Source: Dicyema japonicum (taxonomy: Eukaryota; Dicyemida; Rhombozoa; Dicyemidae). Taken from it: a DNA stretch of 64,000 bases. Numbering within the stretch: the stretch's first letter is position 1; every line of letters begins with the position of its first letter. The position numbers were made by a program, and so were the translations under genes. Shown piece after piece: positions 11,610-24,908 of the stretch. The notes under the pieces were generated by a model that was given only the letters and a program-made list of their open reading frames with translations, had not been told where the DNA came from and did no database searches. Location: contig RDEW01000028.1 of NCBI GenBank assembly GCA_011109175.1, positions 95,186 to 159,185 on the forward strand, written 5' to 3'.

Positions 11610-12200
11610 CTCCAAAGACATAATGAAATGGTAAAGTGTATCCATCTTCATCTTTGTCGAGTTTATGGAATCAAAGAAGCAGTAAATTGAAAGGACAGAA
11701 ATTGAAAGGACATTCGGTTCAGTCAATATTGACGACTCAAATTGTCGAAATCAGAGTTGACACGTCAATTATGACAGAAACAAAATTCCAATTCAATAAA
11801 CCTGATATTTTTGTTTAAGAAGAAGTAACTTTAATCGAAGTGGGGATTACCTCACAAGACCGACTAAAGCAAGTTGAAATTGAAACTTCACAATATGACT
11901 TGCAAATGAACTTTGGCTGCTCTATGAATGCCAAGTGAAGATTATTCCAGTGGTTTTGACATGGGATGGAGTTGTCTCAAAATGCTTCGAGAATTATATG
12001 GATAAATTATCTATTGAAGAATCAACGAGGACTTTCATTAGAACGCTCGAAAGTATGCTCATTGAACATAAACATGGGATAAAGGTGAAGAGTACGTCTC
12101 TGCCGTAGACCAATTTGTGGAACATTCGACTGAACGAAGATATAACTTTAAGATGAAGAAAAGGAAATTATCAGCAAACTCTTATTCTGAGAGAGAGATT
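11610..12200 (+). mobile_element. LINE-F restriction-like endonuclease remnant
   Basis: The plus strand reads FNKPDIFV, then LIEVGITSQDRLKQVEIE with YDLQ, then KIIPVVLTWDGVVSK and a helical tail. PD...E...K spacing is that of the restriction-like endonuclease at the C-terminus of R2/NeSL-type retrotransposons. Several stops interrupt it. The fragment at 27.9 kb (TSQETLKHTEVEKPHKYDLL) is the same domain. Confidence 0.6.
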
Positions 12201-12579
12201 ACCGACGATCTGGATTAAATTCTTGATTAGATATACTATATTGCGTATTGCCAAATAAATTATGGTTTGATTTCATGGAGTACATCATAGGGTCACTTCA
12301 CAATACATTCACTCCCCTTACATTCATCCAATCATAGTGAACTATACAAATTTTAGCAGTGACAACTATGATTACTTGATCGAAGAACATTTCGAGTTTA
12401 TCCACAGAAACTGAATGGCGGATGTGGATTGGAAGAAATGTGGAACTTGAATAAAATGTTCATAGAGGACGTCGAGGTTTTTTGTTCATCATAAGTTCTA
12501 TATGATGATGAGTTTTCCTGTTAGAACATATACATGTCCTTCACTCAAAGTCCAACATTCTGGGGAAATTAGTCCTTTC

Positions 12580-13600
12580 GAAAATCAAGTCGTTCCAACA
12601 TGGTTTTGGAAAAGTTAACATCTACTCATCCCTGACTCAATTCATCCCTTTGGATTCTCGTATAAGCCTTTAGTCTATTGATATTAGCGAAGCATTCAAC
12701 TCAGTCCCAAGAAATAATCATATATGGATAATTGGTCACATGTGAATCTCCTGACATATAAAACTTAACTTTCAAATTGTATTCAACTGTTATTCCAGTC
12801 AGCTTACTCCCGATGAAAACCATATAAGTGCCACTCCCGATAGGGACATTCTGTCCACGAGTTCAAGGGGGACTAAAACGCAACAACGTTCTAATTGACT
12901 ACAGTTTTGGTTACAGCAGACTAACGACTAGCCAAGTCCGTCATTTCACCTCAGACAAGACACTGGGAAAATACTAAGTTGATATAAAGGCAAATAATTC
13001 AATAATTTCCTTAGTTAACTCATAAAAATTGTGGAGTACCCATTGATGCGAAGAGACTAGTTACTGATGAGCTTCTCTGGGCTATACAAAATGGGAAACC
13101 ATCCTATCAGATAATCATAAAGTCATGTATTATAACACTTGCACATACAAACATCAGGACAAACTCAGAGAAGATCGTGGCTAACCAAAAAGGGAGTACA
13201 GAGTGACGAAACAGCAAATCATTGGAAATAATGTCTACGAAGCACTATGCCAGTTACTCAATGACCATACAGATATCCCACTTGAGGACTTTTATGGGCT
13301 CAAGGGGAAACATTAACCAATCTGAGAACACTGATATCTACTTGTGGTCTCGGAATTAAATAAGAAACAGAAATGTATAAATTAAGCAAAAGGGGAAAAT
13401 TTAAGAGATCCAATGAATTTGTTACGTCTCTGTACTTTCCTAAATCCCTCAATAATGTGCATAGGTTTGAGGGATCCAATCTCCCCAGTACCATCCCTCA
13501 CACTCAGAGCTTCTTCAATCACTTCCCCGACGAACAGTTTAGTGATTCCAGAAATGGCTATAAGAACGTTTTGATTTAAAGAGACCCCCACGGAAGAATT
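12580..13600 (+). mobile_element. LINE-C reverse transcriptase remnant
   Basis: Recognisable pieces: FQHGFGKVNIYSSLTQFI near 12595 and SIDISEAFNSVPRN near 12675, both RT palm landmarks shared with the copy at 9.3-9.5 kb. Downstream a 68-codon open stretch (13373-13579) is probably the decayed C-terminus. Multiple stops show it is long dead. Confidence 0.65.
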
Positions 13601-14035
13601 TACAATCTTTGGTTAATCGACTAATACTTTCTTAATTGATGAACGTAGAAAAGTGGCTCTACGGAACTGTTCGTAACGACTGAGCTGATCATCAGAGAAA
13701 TGGGCGATTAGGAACCTTATATTTAGTTACATTGTACTGAAGTTTGGTATCCTCAGATATTGAATTTATATCAATTTGATCACTTTGAGTTTTCTCTGTT
13801 TCCTCATTCTTAACATCAGACATAACTATTTTAATTTTAAATAATAAAATATTTATGTATAAATTATAAAATTTATTTTACCTTATTTTCAGAAATGATT
13901 TGTTGTGTTATTTAAATCATTATTTTTCTGGTTGAGACTGTTTGTGCAGGGCTTTCCAAAGATTGTAAGCCTTGGGTTACTAATGATAATATTCTGGTAA
14001 GTGGTGACGTCCCTCTTTGAAATATGTCTTCTTCA
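13600..14035. other. No gene recognised
   Basis: AT-rich spacer between two LINE remnants. No supported feature. Confidence 0.4.
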
Positions 14036-14039
14036 CGCT

Positions 14040-14560
14040 TGACTACCCATTCTCCCTCGTTATTTTCAACACTCAATGTCTAAGTTCATAACCAAAAAAA
14101 CATCATCTCATGGGGTCAGCATTTGCTCTCTTCAAGAAACGAAAATTACCGCATATTCTACTACGAAATTGGATGATGATTATATAATTACTTAGGACTA
14201 TGATTTTAGACATTATGGTATTGGATTTACTGTCCAGAGATCTTTGTGACACATGTATGGGCTGTCTCGGATCGTATTGCAGTCATGCAACTCAAGTTCG
14301 GAACGAAACCTAATTCTGTCATCAATGTCTATGCTCCGATCTCTGCCTGGGTTGATCCCAACCATGAAGAGCTCGATGCGTTCTAATCATGTTTGACTGG
14401 GACATATGACTCACCTTCGTCATCATTTCTGACGTTTATTGGTGGTGACTGGAATGCTAGAGTTTGTAAAGTGAGGAATGAGAAGACCTTATTGGATCTC
14501 ATGCTAGGAACCACCGAAATTCCTCTGTTGTTTTATTAGTCCAATGGGCAGATGCTTGGT
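14040..14560 (+). mobile_element. LINE-A endonuclease remnant
   Basis: The plus strand, with frame changes, reads VSICSLQETKITAYS, FRHYGIGFTV, VINVYAPISAWVDPNHEELD and FIGGDWNARV. These are the LINE-A APE endonuclease blocks in order, followed by unrelated sequence, so the reverse transcriptase part is missing. Confidence 0.7.
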
Positions 14561-15119
14561 TGCAAGGTCTTCGTTATTCCAATAGAAATGACGTGGGAAG
14601 GAATTGCAACAAAGTACCACAAAGGTTATCTGAAGCAGTTAGGGGTAGATAGGAAGCTCCAGGTATACAGTCCACTGTATTAAGCGGACACTTGAATATA
14701 GGAGGCAATGCCCGGAGATACTATATATGGAGGGGGCTCAATTTTAAAAGACGCTCTCGGAGCTGTTTAAGCAATCAGAATCTAACTTGTCTAAGGATTC
14801 TGGCCAATAGGCAGGTGATGAAGGTTATTGATTGCTAGATGTTAACTTTTTTGTTGGTTAATAAGGCTGAGTTTAATTTGTACTCTATTTCAACTTTTTT
14901 AAAGACTGTTGAGAGGTGATACAAACATGGCTTTTTTCCACTTTTTAAACGCGAATACATCCTGGTTATTATTATGTAATTTGTCTTTTTGCTTATTTTC
15001 ATATCCTAATTTTTCATTATTGCTCTCAAATCCCGCAGTTTCAAAGAGGACCTTTCTTCATTATCGTATTTTCTGGAAAATATGTTTAGGTTTTCCTTGG
15101 GAAAATATGTTCAAGAACC

Positions 15120-15200
15120 TTTAACCGAATGGACAGCAAGGGGATTCGAACCTGGACCACATGATTTTTGTTCGACAATCGTAACACTGCCCAAACACAA
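15120..15200 (-). repeat. tRNA-derived SINE head
   Basis: The minus strand carries an A-box-like TTTGGGCAGTGTTACG (15195-15180) and a B box GGTTCGAATCCCC (15152-15140), spaced as in a tRNA. It continues TTGCTGTCCATTCGG, matching the post-B-box sequence of the SINE heads at 36.1 and 41.4 kb. The T stem does not pair well, so this is not a working tRNA gene. Confidence 0.5.
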
Positions 15201-15409
15201 CATATAGAAAGGTTTAATCCAATTAAAATTATTGCAGAATGTGAGGTAGTGCTAAATGGTATAATAAAATAGAAATGGTAACCGATTGAAACCATCTAAA
15301 CAGCTATTTCGCCAAGTTAATGTGAAAACATAATAACGTCGAATTCGATGGACTATTAGTGGGAATAAGGAATTTTCGGCCTCCAAACTATTTATTATTA
15401 TTTAAGCAC

Positions 15410-18235
15410 TTCACAAGAGCCATACTAATTATAGCCCCGCATGTGCAGCAAAAGAAACAAGGTTAGATGTCATCCTTTTCCATCCTCCCCTGTTCCTAGC
15501 CAAGGCTTTCATGTTGTCCAGGTCGGATTTCTTGACTAACATAGTATGTTTCCATAGATATGTTCGATGGGGATGTTAATTCCATCATCAGCACGTGTCC
15601 GAAGAGGTTCCATCGGGATTCCAGTACTTTTAAGCTGATAGGTCTAGTGCTGTATCTCTTATATAAAGCATTCCTCGATATTCTCGTAGGCCAAGTAGTT
15701 CCTGTTATTTTTCTCAGCTGACCTCTGTGGAACGAGTCTAGTTTTTCCATATCCGCTGATGAGGTCGTCCAAGTTCCAGCGTTATATAAAAGTACGGGTT
15801 TTATGGATGAGTCGTATAATAGGATTCTCATTTTCGATACCTCTTTGATTCTTCAGTTTATATAACGCATCATTGGCTAGAGTTTTCCTACGTAAATTAT
15901 CTTCGCTATCTCCCATTGTTGAACCGAGTTTCTTTACTTGTCGCCACTTCTCTTCTAGGATGTTACTCATCCTTTTTATCTCTGTGAGTTCTGTTATCTC
16001 TCTGTTCACAGTAAGAAACCATTTCCCCAGTACATCTGGTCTTTTTCTAATAGGTGTTCCAGGACCTCTTTGTCTTCAGAATTAGGTCTACATCGTCCGC
16101 GTAGATCACTTCTTCCGTCTTTCCTTGGTAAACGGTCTAAGTTCCCTCATAGCTGCTTCCAGGTAAATTGTGAATAGTAGAAGAAAAAGAGTCTCCTTAT
16201 GGAGTACTCGTGTTTGTTTCAAATTTTCTTGATTGGTCTTTCCGACTCTCACAAGGAGCTCAGTGTTGGAAAGTAAAATTCGGGTCATCCTTAGAGTCGA
16301 CACATCAAGAAATCCACTCAGTACCCCCATTAATTTGTTCCTGTTAACCGTATCAAAAGCTCTTGATAGGTCAATTCCGAGAATATTGGTAGCGTCACGG
16401 TATCTTTGATGTGTTGCACACCTCCATCTGTGACTCCAGACCGCATCAGTTGTGGATCTCCCTTCTCGAAAACCACATTGACTATCTGGTAGGTATTTGT
16501 AAGCAGGTTTTTTTATTCGTTCAAGCACAATGTTTGCCAAGAGTTTGGGTAATGAATTTAGTAGTATGATGGGTCGCAAATTTTCGAGCGGTCCTCTGGT
16601 TTAGTTGATTTTTTGTATGGGGATTAGTAGTCCCGTACCCAGAGGTAGAGTCCAGTTGGTGGAGAACATTCAATTTAGTAGCATTGCAATTTTGTCATTC
16701 AGGCAGTCGGGTCCGTATTTTATTAGTTCGGGATCTATTTTGTCTGGTCCAGGACTTCTGTTATTCTTGAGTTTTCGGCAGGCAGTTTTGATTTCCTCGG
16801 CGTAATTAAAATCTCCAGCCGCAATGGCTTCAGTTTGTTCTTCGGTGTTCAGTATCAGCTTACCGTTCTCGTCTTTTATGGTTAGTCGACTTAGGTTTGT
16901 TCGTCGCAGCAAACGGGCAGCGACGTACACCTGTCGTTGTCTTTCATATTGTTTACCTCTTCTATACAGGAGGCTATTTCGTCTAGGAAAGCTTCTTGTT
17001 CAGACTTTATTTTTCTTCTGACAAATTGTCTTTCCTTGAAGGGCTTTTCTCGTATTAGCGTCAGTGGCATTTGATTTTCTCATGTTTATTTCTTTTAAAC
17101 TTTTCGCAAGCTCAGGAACATCTGGATGAATAGCCTTCAGGTGCATTTTACTGTTTTCCCTTTTGCCAAGACATGCCTTAGCAGCTTCGTTGATGGTATC
17201 CTTTGTGCGTTTCCAGCGTCTTCTAACGAGATATCGACCAATACGTCCTGCAATTAAGTCTGAATGTATTGTTGATATTTCTCAGTAGTCTCCGGTTGAG
17301 AAATAAGCCTTTCAGTCGCCTCTGATTTTCTCATAATTGTGATTTTTGCATTCTTGTATTTTATGGCATGTTTTTCAGGGTGAAGGTCGCAATAACCATA
17401 TTGTGATCGCTGACAGTGGTTGAGCCTTCACATGAACTTGCGTTTACTAGAAGGTGTTTGTCTTTACTCCAGCATATGACATAATCTATTTGGTTGTATA
17501 TTGGACCAGCTTTCCTCTGAGTTCATTCGCTTCCCCATCCACGTAGTTTTGTGGCAGGATACGTAAATGCAGTATTGCATAGGAAAAGGTTGTTTGCCAT
17601 ACAAAATGACCAAGTATTGTCCCGGGTAGGTTTCTTATTTCACGTCCATGTTCTCCCAAGAAAACATCATCCGGGTTATTCTTCATCCCGATTTTCGCAT
17701 TCAAATCCCCAGAATGAGTATTAGTGATGACGACTCATATTCGTTGTACGTCCGTAACAGTGTTGAATAGAAGTTGTCTAGTTCTGTCGGATCTTTCGCT
17801 ACTCTCCCGCAGTGTGACGCATAAACATTTATAATTGTCAGAAAGCTCTTCGAAGGAAGTAAGTCGTTTAGACGGATTTGTATAACACAGATGTTGTCAT
17901 TCACACTCCATGTACGGTGGACTGCACTTGTCAACTTTGAGTGGATGGCAAATCCAAGTCCATAATATTTTGAGTCACTGGTAGACATATTATTCGATAT
18001 TCGCCATAACTCTCATCAAGGCTACAAGTAACTTTTGTCTCTTGTAGGCACGCAATGGATACGTCGTATCTCTCCAAGTCGTCACAAGAGAATCTTCCTT
18101 GACCTGGTCGTAGATAAGCCTCTAGCATTGAACATAAGGAGCTTTAGACGAGATGCATCCTTTGTATCCCTTGCTTTCTAGACATTTTCTCAACTGTGAT
18201 CCATCCAATTAAGAAACGAGGCACGTCACCACCTC
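15410..18235 (-). mobile_element. LINE-A, near full length, frameshifted
   Basis: From 18128 to 17486: APE endonuclease (ACLQETKV, YYGLGFAIHSK, IINVYASHCGRVAKDP, MNAKIG). 17480-16930: linker. 16930-16106: RT (KNNRSPGPDKIDPELI, RPIILLNSLPKLLANIV, QCGFREGRSTTDAVWSHRW, GIDLSRAFDTVNRNKL) with an intact VIYADDVDLI near 16100. 16009-15496: thumb and C-terminal block with LLYNAGTWTTSS and SRWNLFGHVLMM. At least five frameshifts. The 3' end at about 15430 resembles the one at 49.23 kb (GCCCCGCATGTGCAGCAAA), which fixes the family boundary. Confidence 0.88.
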
Positions 18236-18251
18236 ACCTACAAACTATTTA

Positions 18252-18905
18252 CAGGGTTTTCCTATTTATTTAATAACTTTGTCAAAATTTGTCAAAATCT
18301 TTAATAATTCGTCAAAATATTTAATAAATTTGTCATAAAATTTAATAACTTAGTCAAAATGTTTAATAATTTTGCAAAATATTTATGGGATTATTATTTA
18401 TATTTTTTGGGAATATTATTTATATTTTTGGATCATTATATATATTTTTAGATCATTATATATTTATTGGATTATTAAGTCCCTATAAAAACAACTGGTA
18501 TCCAATTAATTTTTAACGTGTATAGGGTATGAATTGTATTTTTTGCCTCTTTACACTCCTCAACTTAATCCAATTGAAGAGTTTTTCTGTTTGGAAAAAT
18601 AACATAAAAAAATGTAGGATCTCCGAGAAATTAATAAACGCAATTCAAAACATTGGAGAAATTCCATCAGATGTGTGCAATAATTTGTATAACCACATTC
18701 GAAGCTATTTAGTTAAAGCATTGGATTATGAAGAATTTTAATTTATAGTTGTTTTTTTCAATTAATTTTAAAATTGGTTTTTTTAATTTGACCCTTGACA
18801 AAGTTATTAAGCATTTTGACAATTTTATTAAATTTTATGACAAAGTTATTAAATTTTTTGACAGTTATTAAATTTTGACTGTATTAAATAAATAGAAAAA
18901 CCCTG
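18252..18905 (+). mobile_element. Tc1/mariner-type element with transposase C-terminus
   Basis: Bounded by TA dinucleotides and inverted repeats: CAGGGTTTTCCTATTTATTT from 18252 and, in inverse, CAGGGTTTTTCTATTTATTT ending at 18905. Subterminal AATAACTTTGTCAAAAT-type tandem repeats flank both sides. At about 18530-18741 the plus strand reads LYTPQLNPIEEFF in one frame, then VWKNNIKKCRISEKLINAIQ in the next. This is the C-terminal end of a DDE_3-type transposase including the conserved NPIE block. The catalytic core is deleted, so at 654 bp it is a non-autonomous element. Confidence 0.85.
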
Positions 18906-19289
18906 TATTATTAAATATTATTAAAAGGATATTTATATTAAATTTTAAATTTTCGTAAGGGAAAATAAATTAAAATATTTACTTTTTAACTAAAAAATTT
19001 ATTTTTATTTTATTTAAAAAATACGATATGTTGATTTTGTTGCAGGAAAGTGGCATCGAAGGAAAGTCTATCCTACTCCAAGACTACAAAAACTTAGATT
19101 GGAGAGTGTTTCCCATACTTTTTCGACTACAACTTGTATGGTTTTTATCCAAACAACTTCAAATCCTTCGATAACTCATTATTCATTTCAATAGTGTAGT
19201 GCGTGAGGATTTTTATAAAATGTAAATCAATTCATTTCACTAAGAAGCCTTCCTGCGCAACCGATTCATTTACGATGGAAAGAAATTGA

Positions 19290-20560
19290 TTAAAAAGTCT
19301 AAAGATTCAATCCTGGGAAACCATGGTAAGGAACAAGTCCAAGAGCAGACAGGAGAGTGTCTGGAATAACCTCATGTCCACCCAAAGCAAACATTCCTCC
19401 CTCATGAAAATGTGGAATACTCTTCTAGGCTTCACCAAGTGAGGACGCCTCCTTGCGAAGACCTAGAGAACAAGAACTTTTTAAACAAGATCATGAAGGC
19501 TTATTCTTCCGTGAGTTTTATCCCTCACCAGAAAATTGAGGGTCTTTCTAATTATAGAAATACTCATTCTAGATCAGATTAAACCTTACCTTTCGGACGT
19601 ATCCTTCCAACATGGTTTAGGAAGAGTCACTCTACAATTACTCACCTTCCATGCTTAACGATATTTATAAAGGAGGACCTACAATGAAAACCTCGGTATC
19701 AAAAGACCCTTGTGTGCTCCATTGATATACAGAAGGCTTTTGACTCAATTCCGAGGAAATTACTTACTAGGAAGATTTATGGCTGTAACATGACAAACAA
19801 TTAGAAAATAAATTTCTAAATGGACCAAGAATAATTTCATATTACACATTATCTATCACTACATTGTTTACCAAATGGGGTCCCACAGGGATCATCACTG
19901 TCACCCATTCTTTACAATTTTTATGAGCGATGTGCCTTCCCGCAGCAACACTCTGATCCTCGCTTATGCTGATGACATAATCCTGGCAACAAGAGTATTT
20001 ACATAGCAGGTATCCGTTTACAAGATTTACTGGACAATCTGAGCTGTTGGCTTACGAGGAACCTATCACACACAAGTCCTGAAAATTCTAGATGATTTTT
20101 TCATCAAACATATGAATAGCAAACTCGTCACCTTTTTTACCCTTAATGGAATGTCAATCCCCTCCACCAACTCTATCAAAATACTGGGGATCACATACGA
20201 CCCCCTTATGAGTTAAACATGTCAGCAACGTAATTTCCTACTCCCAAAGAAAACTAAATTGTGTAAAAATACCTGTTGGATACTACAAAGGCTGTTTCTA
20301 CTAACCAATAAGCCACCTTTATACAAACCTATAAAGTCAATGTCTTACAAGAAACAGTCACGAGGGCCCTAAAAAGATTCTCTTTGTCACTAATGCCAAC
20401 TCCGTTCGAGGAACGGTTACCAAAAATTCCAAAGTGTCTCATTCATACAGGAAGAGCGTCGGTTCTTGGGAGAACACAGAGAGAGAATGAGACGAATGCT
20501 TAAGAATGCCGGGATCACCTGACGACCACCCTTTTATTTTGTCGATGATTTTTATTTATT
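19290..20560 (+). mobile_element. LINE-C remnant (RT to 3' end)
   Basis: The plus strand shows FQHGLGRVTLQLLTFHA (about 19607), CSIDIQKAFDSIPRKLLT (about 19705), LPNGVPQGSSLSPILYNF (about 19870), a split YADD region near 19965, and the ending RRMLKNAGIT-stop at about 20521. Stops and frameshifts are frequent. Confidence 0.75.
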
Positions 20561-20735
20561 TAACAACCCAAGACCACGGTGCAACCTAACTAATTATCAC
20601 GTCATCTCGATACATCTAACAGTGGCCTCATCTTCCTCGTTCCCGCGGGAGAATGACAGGACGACTGAATGATTTTTCAGAGCCACATTCTCGTGATCTG
20701 GGGTCTTGTCTCATAAGAGTTCGGTGAATTAAGTA
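20560..20735 (-). mobile_element. LINE-C 3' end fragment
   Basis: Reads on the minus strand as IHRTLMRQDPRSRE and then an arginine-rich C-terminus, parallel to the fragment at 2.2 kb. It lies tail-to-tail with the plus-strand LINE-C just left of it. Confidence 0.5.
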
Positions 20736-20759
20736 CCGACTTCCCTAGATTAGTAGATG

Positions 20760-20925
20760 TACCTGATGTAACGGGAAAATTAAAGGCTAACCAGGACAAG
20801 ATATGCCCATGTGGTCGTTAAAAACACGGAACACCGAGAAAAGATGCGAAGACTGTTGAGGGAGGCCGGGATCACCTGAATTTTGTTTATTTTGGATATG
20901 ACGGTGGTTTTCTGGTTAAATAATA
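20760..20925 (+). mobile_element. LINE-C 3' end fragment
   Basis: The plus strand reads EKMRRLLREAGIT-stop at about 20878 followed by an ATAATAATTAAA tail. This is a second short insertion of the same family, next to the previous two. Confidence 0.55.
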
Positions 20926-20929
20926 ATAA

Positions 20930-21600
20930 TTAAAAACTAATTTTGATTTATGGATAAAACCATAATGTCACGAAAATTAACCACAATAATATAATCTAAA
21001 TATTTATATTTAAAATCTTATTATTATAATTGCAGAATATTATTATTAAAACACAATTAATTCACAAAGTAGACTACTTCTTTGAGAGCCAAGCTATGCG
21101 CCCACTCAATAGCTCCAATAATCCAGTCCGACTTCCCAGAAGTTGTTAGTTTGACAGGGGAATAATTGTGGTTCTTTTATTTGTCAGATTGAAGCTGGTA
21201 TCCAATTTCTCTTAGGAAATTATCGAAAAGACAAGATGCCGACTCAAAAAATATGGGAGCGACCGGCATTGCTGCGTCCTATTTAATAGCTGCTGCTCTT
21301 CTACAAGTTAGTGAGGTCGGGGTTACTTAACTAACTAAAGTAGACCATGTGCGGTGCTAAGAATACGTGTGAATATTAAATTATGACATCACGTAAAGCT
21401 ACAGCACGTGTACTACACGATTAAACTTTAAAACCACAAATTTTCAAATACTTACAATTGAAGTCAATTAATGAGGAATTAAAATATGAAATTTCATATC
21501 GAGGATTTATAGTGAGACATCTCCAAGTTACTAAATTTTTATTGAATCCATGTGGCGTCATGTGGTGCTATGTGGCTAAATGATTAAAAATGCATCTTCC
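20930..21600. other. No gene recognised
   Basis: AT-rich sequence without a supported frame or repeat. Confidence 0.4.
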
Positions 21601-21609
21601 TTTCCTCTA

Positions 21610-21770
21610 TGGCGTCATTGGATCCACCTTACTAAGGAGACGCCCCATGCCTAGCCGGCATCAAAAGGATCCAACTATTCTTTCAATCGGGAGACAATTT
21701 CGTTACCTGGAGACGAGTCCTGGAATCGCTGCAACGCGTCAGGATCAAGGAGTTAGTTAGTTTTACCTTT
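21610..21770 (+). mobile_element. LINE C-terminal fragment
   Basis: Reads GDAPCLAGIKRIQLFF, then FVTWRRVLESLQRVRIKELV, related to the piece at 11.4 kb. It ends by a (TTTA)n-like stretch at 21779-21795, consistent with a LINE 3' tail. Confidence 0.5.
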
Positions 21771-21774
21771 GGAA

Positions 21775-22750
21775 TAATTTTATTTATTTTATTTACCAAT
21801 TTTGTGTCAAATGAGATTATAACCCCAGTGTATCAGACACTTCCTCGTTACGTAAATTTTTATATTCAATATCTCCCGTGTCCATAATTTCGTCCATTTA
21901 CAAGAAAAATGAAACATGAGATCTCATCCATCATGAGGAGGTGAGGAAATTTCCTGTCATAGAGGTGCATCACCACCTCAATCATTTGTATAATCAACCT
22001 AGATATGCTCAAATAACCGTAGTTAACCCTATAAGTTGACCAAATAAATAAGGAATAACACAGGTATAACAATTTTCCCTTGAATTATAGCAGTGGGACT
22101 AATTTAATAGCCATGTGCGCAGTTTTGATAATTAATATGTGTTTTGTGTCTATGTTTATTTGGTTTTGTATTCTGGCAAACCGCCACAAGAAAGTATTGC
22201 GTGTTAATAGTCCAGACGGTGCTAATTAAAGTTCAATAAAGACATATTGATGGAAAAATAACAAAAAATTACTGATAAATTATCGAATAAAAAATCTGAC
22301 GACAGTAATGCTAGATGACTTAAATTGAACAAAACCTCAGAGTTCCTGTAATAAATGCTAGGAAATGAGTCAAAAAAGAATTCGAACATATTTTTTTGAA
22401 AAATCTCGTTAGCATTCTAAATCGTTATTAGTAAATAAACGATTCCTGAGGCGGAGGGATTCCTCGTGGGCCGTGGAGATATTCTGTTTGGTCGTGAATC
22501 TCAAGAAAATTTCTCATTAAGGATTCAGAGGATGAAATATCATTTCTACAATATCAATCAACTTTACACATTTCAATGGATTGAGAATCATTGCTTGATG
22601 AGAGAGAATAGATATCAGAAGAGGTATCCATTTATATGTTAACTTGATTTGATAATAAATATTATGAAATCAAATCTGGTTCGCCATTTTAAAATTAATT
22701 TATTTTCAATAATTTAATTTTATAAAATAATAAATTTTATAAAATTAAAA
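21775..22750. other. No gene recognised
   Basis: Contains a 68-codon minus-strand frame (22072-21866) that I do not recognise. The rest is AT-rich DNA without supported features. Confidence 0.35.
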
Positions 22751-22754
22751 AAAT

Positions 22755-24145
22755 ATAAAGTTAGCTCCTAAAATATGGGCCAAAAAAAACTTAGCGACAC
22801 AATTGCAAAAACCCTAAATGACGTCTTTGAAACTAATACCGATCTAGGACTTGGAAATGGATTAATTAATACCCATACAAAAACCGAACAAATCAAAAGG
22901 ACCAGTAGAAAATCTCCGCCCGATAATACTTCTGAATTCGATAGGCAAGGTGCTGGCAAACATTGCACTAAGCCGAATAAGGGTGTGGTGGATCTATACC
23001 AACCAGCAAGTCAAAGTGAGTTTCGAGAAGGGAGGCTACGGCAGTACATTGTATGGAGCCACAGATGGCGCTGCGCAACGCACCAAAGATTCAAGAGCGC
23101 AACAACCGTGTTGGGAATAGATCTCTCCAGAGCTTTCGACTCAATAAACAAACAGAAACTTATGAATGTGGTTGAAAAAATATTGGATGAATCGTCGGTT
23201 AGGATAATCAGACTACTACTAGCGAACACAAGACTATCTGTGAGGACATAAGGAGCAACTTCCAGCAGTTTCAAAACAACGATTGGGACACCCCAGGGTG
23301 ATTCCTTTTCCCCTTTAGTATTCATCATATACTTTGAATATGCACTCCGCGATCTCCGTAAATGCTATATAGGAAATATAGAAGAGACATCTTATTAGGA
23401 TGATGTGGATTTCGTATCACGGGACGCGACCGCACTCCAACACCTGCTCTAAAATACATTTGCAGAACTTGAGAAATGGTTTCTCAGCGTAAATAAACTG
23501 AAATTACGGAAATCAAAAAAGAAGACGATATTACTCATGACAAATGGAGACGTACTAATAAGCTCGGCTCTCTACTAGGAGATGCTGAAGATGTACTAAG
23601 GAGGAAAACACTGGCATATGTGGCAATGGCTAAACTGAAGAAAAGATGGTTAAGAGCCAAAGGACTTGGAATTGACATCAGATGCATGCTTTACAACGCG
23701 TTTGTGAAACCGATCCTACTGTGCAACGCTGGGACATGAGGAAGTTCCTTCAACGAACTATTGAAACATGATTCGATCCATAGAAGGCAACTAAGAAGCT
23801 TACTCGGAATGGAGTGGCCACGTAGAATATCAACCACTGGTATCTACAACAAGTGTATGTGTTCTTACATCAGCAAGGATGTGATAGATGTTTGGGCATG
23901 TACTAAGAATGAACCCAGACGCACCCGCTAACAAAGCGATGGAAGATTATTTTGACAGTTGCGAAAAACCCTTCCACGGACGGCCTAGATCGACACTTCC
24001 GACAGTCCTAAACAAAGACTTAAATCGTGTGAGAAAAAATCTAAAGACGGGAGACGACCTGGACGAATTGAGATCACTCGCATTCGACAGAGGAAGATGG
24101 AAAAGACTAACTAATAAATGCGGGGCATTATGGCTTTCGTGAAAG
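22755..24145 (+). mobile_element. LINE-A, 5'-truncated
   Basis: RT landmarks: SEFREGRLRQYIVWSHRW (about 23005), GIDLSRAFDSINKQKL (about 23120), TPQGDSFSPLVFIIYFEYAL (about 23285). YxDD reads Y-stop-DD near 23395. The C-terminal part has MFGHVLRMNPDAPANKAMED and ends with the C-terminal block DELRSLAFDRGRWKRL at 24142. The 5' half is missing. The stop inside the catalytic box and several frameshifts make it inactive. Confidence 0.85.
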
Positions 24146-24149
24146 TGCC

Positions 24150-24900
24150 TTTAATAATAAATAATATATTTCTCCCTATACCACTTAGTGGGGCTTATAG
24201 CAGACAGTTTTGTGAGAACTATGATTGAACAAATGGAGATCATTGACTAAATGAAATACTACAAATTAAATATATATTTAAGATTTCAGCCACAAGTATA
24301 AGTATAAAACAACTGTATTGACTAAGACAATCAATTATATTATTAGTGTTATACAATACCTTTGTTAAACCAGTCCTACTAAGTCATCAACCTGGGCAAC
24401 TTCAAGACTGAGCAATAGGAGATAGATTCGTTTCATCGAAAACACCTCGGTTTTAATTGGCCAAGGAAAATATTTAATAATGGAGAATTTTATTAAGTAA
24501 AGTGTCAGTCAATTAAATTTGAGAGAGTTTCAATATATTTGATGGTTTCTCTCAAAATGTGGTGTTGATCCAAAGAGAGTACGTCTGATAACCCTGGGAC
24601 CAGGTTTTTTAAAATAATAAAATACTCTTCTTCTAAAGTTTTATAGCAACATTGAGCCATCAAACGACCGCGTGGATGTTCAAAAAATAGTTATGGGTTG
24701 TACAGCTGTTATGAGCGTTCCTTACTTGAGTAACACATATTGTATGCAGCTGTGGGCACAACAAATGGGCAAACTCAACCATCTGCTTTAGATAAGTTTG
24801 CTTACTATTTTCAGCTTTTATCGATTAAACCACACACTAACCACAATTAAAAATAAATATTTTAAAATAAAATATTAATAATACATCAATATGGGGTCTT
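24150..24900. other. Mostly non-coding; small LINE-A C-terminal remnant
   Basis: About 24355-24480 on the plus strand gives NTFVKPVLLSHQPGQ, a decayed version of the LINE-A segment FVKPILLCNAGT. The remainder up to the PPP2R5 stop codon has no recognisable feature. Confidence 0.4.
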
Positions 24901-24908
24901 CTGAGGAC

